Positions 23,662-27,120 of a stretch of 27,120 nt of DNA are shown in pieces. The notes under the pieces are model-generated. The model was not told the origin of the DNA and searched no databases. It saw only the letters and a list, made by a program, of their open reading frames with translations. Made by a program: the position numbers and the translations under genes. Every line of letters starts with the position of its first letter. Position 1 is the first letter of the stretch. Source of the DNA: JBIOJM01 sp044450785 (lineage in GTDB: Bacteria > Planctomycetota > Planctomycetia > Isosphaerales > Isosphaeraceae); NCBI GenBank assembly GCA_044450785.1, contig JBIOJM010000114.1:1-27120 (forward strand). The letters run 5' to 3'.

Positions 23662-24936
23662 ATGATCGAGCCAACCTCTTCGACGACAACATCCGCTTCG
23701 CGCCGTGATTTCCTCAAGACCGGAGCGGCGGCCACCGTCGGGCTGGGCATCATGACCAATGCCCACGCCGCCGGCAGCGACACGCTCAAAGTCGGCCTGA
23801 TCGGCTGCGGAGGCCGGGGCCGCGGTGCGGCCGAAGACATTTGCAAAGCGGCGGGAACCAGCCACAGCATCAAGTTGCACGCGCTGGGCGACATCTTCGA
23901 GGACAATCTCAAGAACGGTCGCGACTCCATCCGCGACAATCGTCACTGCAAGGAGAAGTTCGACGTCGCCGACGACCGCTGTTTCGTCGGCTTCGACGCC
24001 TACCAGAAGGTGATCGACTGCTGCGACCTGGTGATGCTGGCGACCCCGCCCGGGTTCCGGCCTCTGCACATCGAGGCCACCATCAAGGCCGGCAAGAACC
24101 TCTTCGCCGAGAAGCCCGTCGCGGTCGACGGCACCGGCATCCGCAAGGTGCTGGCCGCCTACGAACTGGCCAACAAGAAGGGACTGTCGGTCGTCACCGG
24201 CACCCAGCGCCGCCACCAGGCCGGCTACATCGAGAGCCTGAAGCGAATTCACGATGGGGCGATCGGCGACCTCGTCGGGGGCCAGGTCTACTGGAATCAG
24301 GGCGACATCTGGGCGCACAAGCGCAAGCCGGGCTGGAGCGACACCGAGTACCAGATCCGCAACTGGTACCATTTCGTCTGGCTCTGCGGCGACCACATCG
24401 TCGAGCAGCACGTCCACAACCTCGACGTGGCCTGCTGGGCCTTGGGCGCCCACCCCGTCCGCGCCGTCGGCATGGGCGGCCGCCAGGTGATCACCGAGCC
24501 CGAGCGCGGCCAGAGCTACGACCATTTCGCCATCGATTACGAGTTCCCCAATGGCGTGCACATCTTGAGCATGGCCCGGCAGATCGAGGGCTGCGAGAAT
24601 AACGTCTCCGAGACCATCGTCGGCTCCAAGGGCCAGTGGCACAGTGGCGGATATCGCTTCACCGGCGCCAGCAAGGATCGGGTCCGCGTCGAGCACGAGG
24701 TCAACCCTTACGTCCAGGAACACATCGACCTGCTCGACTCCATCGCCTCACACAAGCCGGTCAACGAGTTGAAGCAGGTCGCCCGAAGCACCTTGACCGC
24801 CATCATGGGCCGGATGTCGGCCTACACGGGCAAGGCGGTTACCTGGGAGAAGGCGCTCGAATCGCAGCTCGATACCTTCCCCAAGACGCTGGCTTGGGCC
24901 CGATGGAAGAGCCGCCTGTTCCCAGGCCAGGTGTGA
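23662..24936 (+). CDS. Gfo/Idh/MocA family oxidoreductase with Tat signal
   Basis: 424 residues with GGAG 9 bp before the ATG. A twin-arginine signal SRRDFLKTGAAATVGLG (13-29) sends the folded, cofactor-loaded enzyme across the membrane. VGLIGCGGRGRG (44-55) is the Rossmann dinucleotide-binding loop, LATPPGFRPLHIEATIKAGKNLFAEKPVA (126-154) contains the conserved EKP lysine (K151), and NLDVACWALGAHP lies in the middle domain, followed by a C-terminal alpha/beta domain. Members oxidise or reduce sugars, cyclitols or related hydroxy compounds with NAD(P). The substrate cannot be inferred. The ThuA-domain gene downstream is a common neighbour of Gfo/Idh proteins and supports carbohydrate metabolism. 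Confidence 0.93.
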   Translation: MIEPTSSTTTSASRRDFLKTGAAATVGLGIMTNAHAAGSDTLKVGLIGCGGRGRGAAEDICKAAGTSHSIKLHALGDIFEDNLKNGRDSIRDNRHCKEKFDVADDRCFVGFDAYQKVIDCCDLVMLATPPGFRPLHIEATIKAGKNLFAEKPVAVDGTGIRKVLAAYELANKKGLSVVTGTQRRHQAGYIESLKRIHDGAIGDLVGGQVYWNQGDIWAHKRKPGWSDTEYQIRNWYHFVWLCGDHIVEQHVHNLDVACWALGAHPVRAVGMGGRQVITEPERGQSYDHFAIDYEFPNGVHILSMARQIEGCENNVSETIVGSKGQWHSGGYRFTGASKDRVRVEHEVNPYVQEHIDLLDSIASHKPVNELKQVARSTLTAIMGRMSAYTGKAVTWEKALESQLDTFPKTLAWARWKSRLFPGQV

Positions 24937-24987
24937 CCGATCTCATCTGAGCCGAGACGATCTGACTCATGAACAACCCTTCCGCGG

Positions 24988-25011
24988 GAAGAACGGCCTC
25001 GGCCGTTCTTC
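24988..25011 (+). terminator. Stem-loop between the Gfo/Idh and ThuA genes
   Basis: GAAGAACGGC, loop CTCG, GCCGTTCTTC: a perfect 10-bp stem with a stable tetraloop, 50 bp after the oxidoreductase stop. The following bases (TCGCCGG) are not T-rich, so termination efficiency is uncertain; it could also be a processing or stabilising hairpin. Confidence 0.55.
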
Positions 25012-25075
25012 TCGCCGGGAGGTTCGTCCGCGCTTCACTGGCGGCCCAATTCGCACATCGATCAGGAGGTCCCCG

Positions 25076-25957
25076 ATGAGGAAGCTGCTCGTCTTTCTTG
25101 CGTTGACAACCGTGGCGGGCTGGTCTCTCGCCTGCTCAACCGTCGCCGCCGACACAAACAAGATCGTTCTGGTCGCCGGCCGGCCCAGCCACGGGCCGGG
25201 CGACCACGAGTTCAACGCCGGATGCAAGCTGATCTTCAAGTGCCTCGATGAGCTGCCGGGTGTCGAGCCGGTCTTCGTCGAGGGCGGCTGGCCCAAGGAC
25301 GAGTCGGTGTTTGACGGCGCACGCTCTGTCGTCTTCTTCATGGACGGAGGGGGAGGACACCCCATGATCCAGAAGGACCACCTCGAAACGATCCAGAAAC
25401 TGATGGACAAGGGCGTGGGGCTCGTCTGCCTGCACTACGCCGTCGAGGTGCCGAAGGGAAAGCCGGGCGACAAGTTCCTCGACTGGATCGGTGGCTACTA
25501 CGAGTCCGGCTTCTCCACCAACCCGCACTGGACGGCTGACTTTGAGAAGCTTCCGGAGCACCCGATCACGCGGGGCGTCAAACCGTTCGCCATCCGCGAC
25601 GAGTGGTACTTCAACATCCGGTTCCGGCCCGAAATGAAAGGCGTGACGCCGGTCCTCTCCGCCAAACCGGACGACGCGACTCGCCAGGGCGTGTCGGCCT
25701 CGCCGCGCGGGCCATACCAGCACATCGTCGAGGCCAAGGGGCGCGAGGAGGTGCTCGCCTGGGCGGTGGAGCGCCCCGACGGCGGCCGCGGTTTCGGATT
25801 CACGGGCGCTCATGCTCACAAGAACTGGGGCAACCCTGATTTCCGCAAGCTGGTCTTGAACGCAATCCTCTGGACGGCGAAGCTCGACATTCCCGCGAGC
25901 GGGGTCGAGTCGAAGGTCAGCGCGAGTGAGCTCAAGGAGAATCTCGATCCCAAGTAG
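25076..25957 (+). CDS. Exported ThuA-domain protein
   Basis: 293 residues with an excellent ribosome site (AGGAGGT, 6 bp before the ATG). The signal peptide is at 1-25; SLAC at 17-20 could be a weak lipobox, so a lipoprotein is possible, or cleavage occurs after VAA (25). The ThuA (class I glutamine amidotransferase-like) fold is indicated by IVLVAGRPSHGPGDHEF (30-46), VVFFMDGGGGHPM (85-97), GVGLVCLHYAVE (114-125), RDEWYF and FGFTGAHAHKNWGNP (about 241-255). The domain is named after ThuA of rhizobial trehalose utilisation, whose exact reaction is not settled. Placed after a Gfo/Idh oxidoreductase, it probably takes part in sugar catabolism outside the cytoplasm. The start and full length look intact. 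Confidence 0.9.
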   Translation: MRKLLVFLALTTVAGWSLACSTVAADTNKIVLVAGRPSHGPGDHEFNAGCKLIFKCLDELPGVEPVFVEGGWPKDESVFDGARSVVFFMDGGGGHPMIQKDHLETIQKLMDKGVGLVCLHYAVEVPKGKPGDKFLDWIGGYYESGFSTNPHWTADFEKLPEHPITRGVKPFAIRDEWYFNIRFRPEMKGVTPVLSAKPDDATRQGVSASPRGPYQHIVEAKGREEVLAWAVERPDGGRGFGFTGAHAHKNWGNPDFRKLVLNAILWTAKLDIPASGVESKVSASELKENLDPK

Positions 25958-25996
25958 TGGCTACACTAACGCCATCCTTCTTTTGAGGTCACGAAG

Positions 25997-26572
25997 ATGA
26001 AACGACGACTCGCGCTTACCCTGATCGTTGCGTCGCTCGTCCCCGCGACGTCGGGGCAGAACCAAAGGGCTGAGACGATGCCCTCCTATCCGATCGAGAT
26101 CGCCCCTGAGAAGGTCTATGAATTCCGCGATCTGAACATCGGCGTCCGGGACCTGCGGCTCAACTCGAATGCGGCATCCGTCGTCCCGATCTCTTGCGAG
26201 CGGGGCATCACCGGAATCGTGCTCATCGGTAACGGGACGTTCCGCTACACGCCCGAGGGGGGCAAGCTGATCGAAGGCCAATTCCGCGCCGCCATGCTGC
26301 GATTCAACCCCGAGGATCAGGCTTTGATCGTCCCACTCGACAAAGGGACGAAGGTGATCGATCGGGGCGCTGCGGAGATGAGCCGACACCTCTTGAGCGT
26401 GGTGTTCGGGCACTGCTGGCATAGTGGCAAGCAGGCGTTGATCCCGACCAAGGATTCGATCTCGGCGGTGCTCTACTCCAAGGATCACGGCGACCTGCTG
26501 ATCTCGGCCGACAAGCAGACGGCGATCGTCTACAACTTCACGGACAGGAAGACCCTGTACCAACGGAAGTAG
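25997..26572 (+). CDS. Exported protein of unknown function
   Basis: 191 residues, with GAGG about 9 bp before the ATG. An N-terminal signal (MKRRLALTLIVASLVPATSG, cleavage near 20) indicates export. The mature part is beta-rich (ITGIVLIGNGTFRYTPEGGK, about 71-90; AMLRFNPEDQALIVPLDK; GDLLISADKQTAIVYNFTDR) and has no cysteine pair that suggests disulphides beyond two single cysteines (C67 and C139). I recognise no family. It follows the ThuA gene after 39 bp on the same strand, so it may share that transcript, and a hairpin lies directly after its stop codon. Confidence 0.75.
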   Translation: MKRRLALTLIVASLVPATSGQNQRAETMPSYPIEIAPEKVYEFRDLNIGVRDLRLNSNAASVVPISCERGITGIVLIGNGTFRYTPEGGKLIEGQFRAAMLRFNPEDQALIVPLDKGTKVIDRGAAEMSRHLLSVVFGHCWHSGKQALIPTKDSISAVLYSKDHGDLLISADKQTAIVYNFTDRKTLYQRK

Positions 26573-26576
26573 GGGT

Positions 26577-26598
26577 CTGATTCCGGAACGGAAATCAG
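26577..26598 (+). terminator. Terminator-like hairpin after the last plus-strand gene
   Basis: CTGATTCCG pairs with CGGAAATCAG (one bulged A) around GAA, 4 bp after the TAG of 25997-26572. No T run. Probably the end of the rightward gene cluster. Confidence 0.45.
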
Positions 26599-26748
26599 TC
26601 TCGCAACCGGACGGCGGCCGTGCGCGACGGATGAACGGGCGCGCAACGGGTGAAATACAATTGATTGTGTTTGAAAAGCTTAATCCAGGGAGCGGACCTC
26701 GAAAGCCAAACGCAATGAACGTCGAGGATGCAGCTTTCGGTAAGGGAA

Positions 26749-26886
26749 TCATCGAGGCGACCCAAACGTAAAATAGAAGTCGTGGATATGTAGCGACCGC
26801 AAGCCTACGCCGATCAACGCGAAGAGTACCGCCGCCAGGGCGACGGCAATCATCAACGAACGAATGCGGAACCGGCTTGGTTTCAT
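26749..26886 (-). CDS. 45-residue membrane peptide
   Basis: From the ATG at 26886 (AGGA about 10 bp upstream) a 45-residue protein begins MKPSRFRIRSLMIAVALAAV and ends SPR before a TGA. A basic start (RFRIR) followed by one hydrophobic helix (about 11-28) gives a single membrane segment with the N-terminus inside. Short proteins opening with this R-F-x-I-R-x-L-M-I pattern are familiar in planctomycete genomes (recollection, not checked here). It is convergent with the exported-protein gene at 25997-26572. The codons are mostly G/C-ending up to the helix end, less so after it. The function is unknown. Confidence 0.5.
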   Translation of the reverse strand: MKPSRFRIRSLMIAVALAAVLFALIGVGLRSLHIHDFYFTFGSPR

Positions 26887-27120
26887 GGCCTGATCCTGCC
26901 AACTCTGATTTCTAGATCACTATTTCCACATTCCCGCATCGTTCCGCGCCCTTGGACGGGGCACCATGCACTATTGAGCGTCAGGTTAATAGGTTCCGCT
27001 TGATTTTCAGGTACGCAAACCGGCGGCTAGCGCCGTACCGCTGACGAGAACGCTCCGCCGCCGTCACCGGCAAGATCGATGTGCGAGGGTTCGCGGAATC
27101 GGAGGCCGCATGATATCTGA

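Noticed and set aside
27000..27120. Possible palindromic repeat (CGGCGGCTAGCGCCG) and a minus-strand frame open to the right edge
   Set aside because: The repeat has no second copy in the window, and the open frame is short with no recognisable protein pattern, so neither can be supported.

Overview
The window looks like chromosomal DNA of a GC-rich planctomycete, most likely Isosphaeraceae-like; this is an inference. It rests on secreted Gfo/Idh oxidoreductase and ThuA-domain proteins, a cysteine-less sulfatase-modifying-factor protein, secreted carboxypeptidase-regulatory-like repeat proteins, a wax-synthase-like MBOAT, and many palindromic repeats with a REP-associated transposase remnant. 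No rRNA or complete tRNA gene was found.

The left part (1-4100) is an accessory island of small, often broken genes. It holds the start of an unrecognised gene cut by the window edge, a tRNA 3' fragment, a minus-strand cassette (small protein, clan AA aspartic protease-like protein, HExxE-motif protein), a PIN-toxin remnant with its putative antitoxin, and a second, orphan copy of that antitoxin. An intact copy of the same PIN/antitoxin pair lies at 16448-17149. It is followed by a REP/RAYT-type element and a second small-protein plus aspartic-protease pair (17587-18360).

At 4130-8077 one long minus-strand gene encodes DUF4062-like, STAND NTPase, transmembrane and TPR regions. It is split by a single in-frame TAG. 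From 8357 to 10240 there is a fragment of the HExxE domain, then a coupled membrane-protein/MBOAT operon whose third gene is cut short by a REP-type element. From 10476 to 15842 come a 36-bp tandem array, a secreted protein whose frame continues past an in-frame TGA, two fold-back repeats, a 1078-residue secreted repeat protein broken by one extra base in a G run, and a structured, terminator-like leader.

The right part (18533-26886) is ordinary, intact chromosome: a small membrane protein, yggS-yggU-aroA (PLP homeostasis, DUF167, shikimate pathway), a convergent ApbE flavin transferase, and a divergent run of exported proteins (FGE-like, Gfo/Idh/MocA, ThuA, one unknown). A 45-residue membrane peptide lies on the other strand.

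The main points of interest are the decay series of PIN/antitoxin copies, the two small-protein/aspartic-protease cassettes beside them, the paired-end REP/RAYT elements, and three long genes each broken by a single lesion. These breaks could be real decay, recoding or sequence errors, and the sequence alone cannot separate these.
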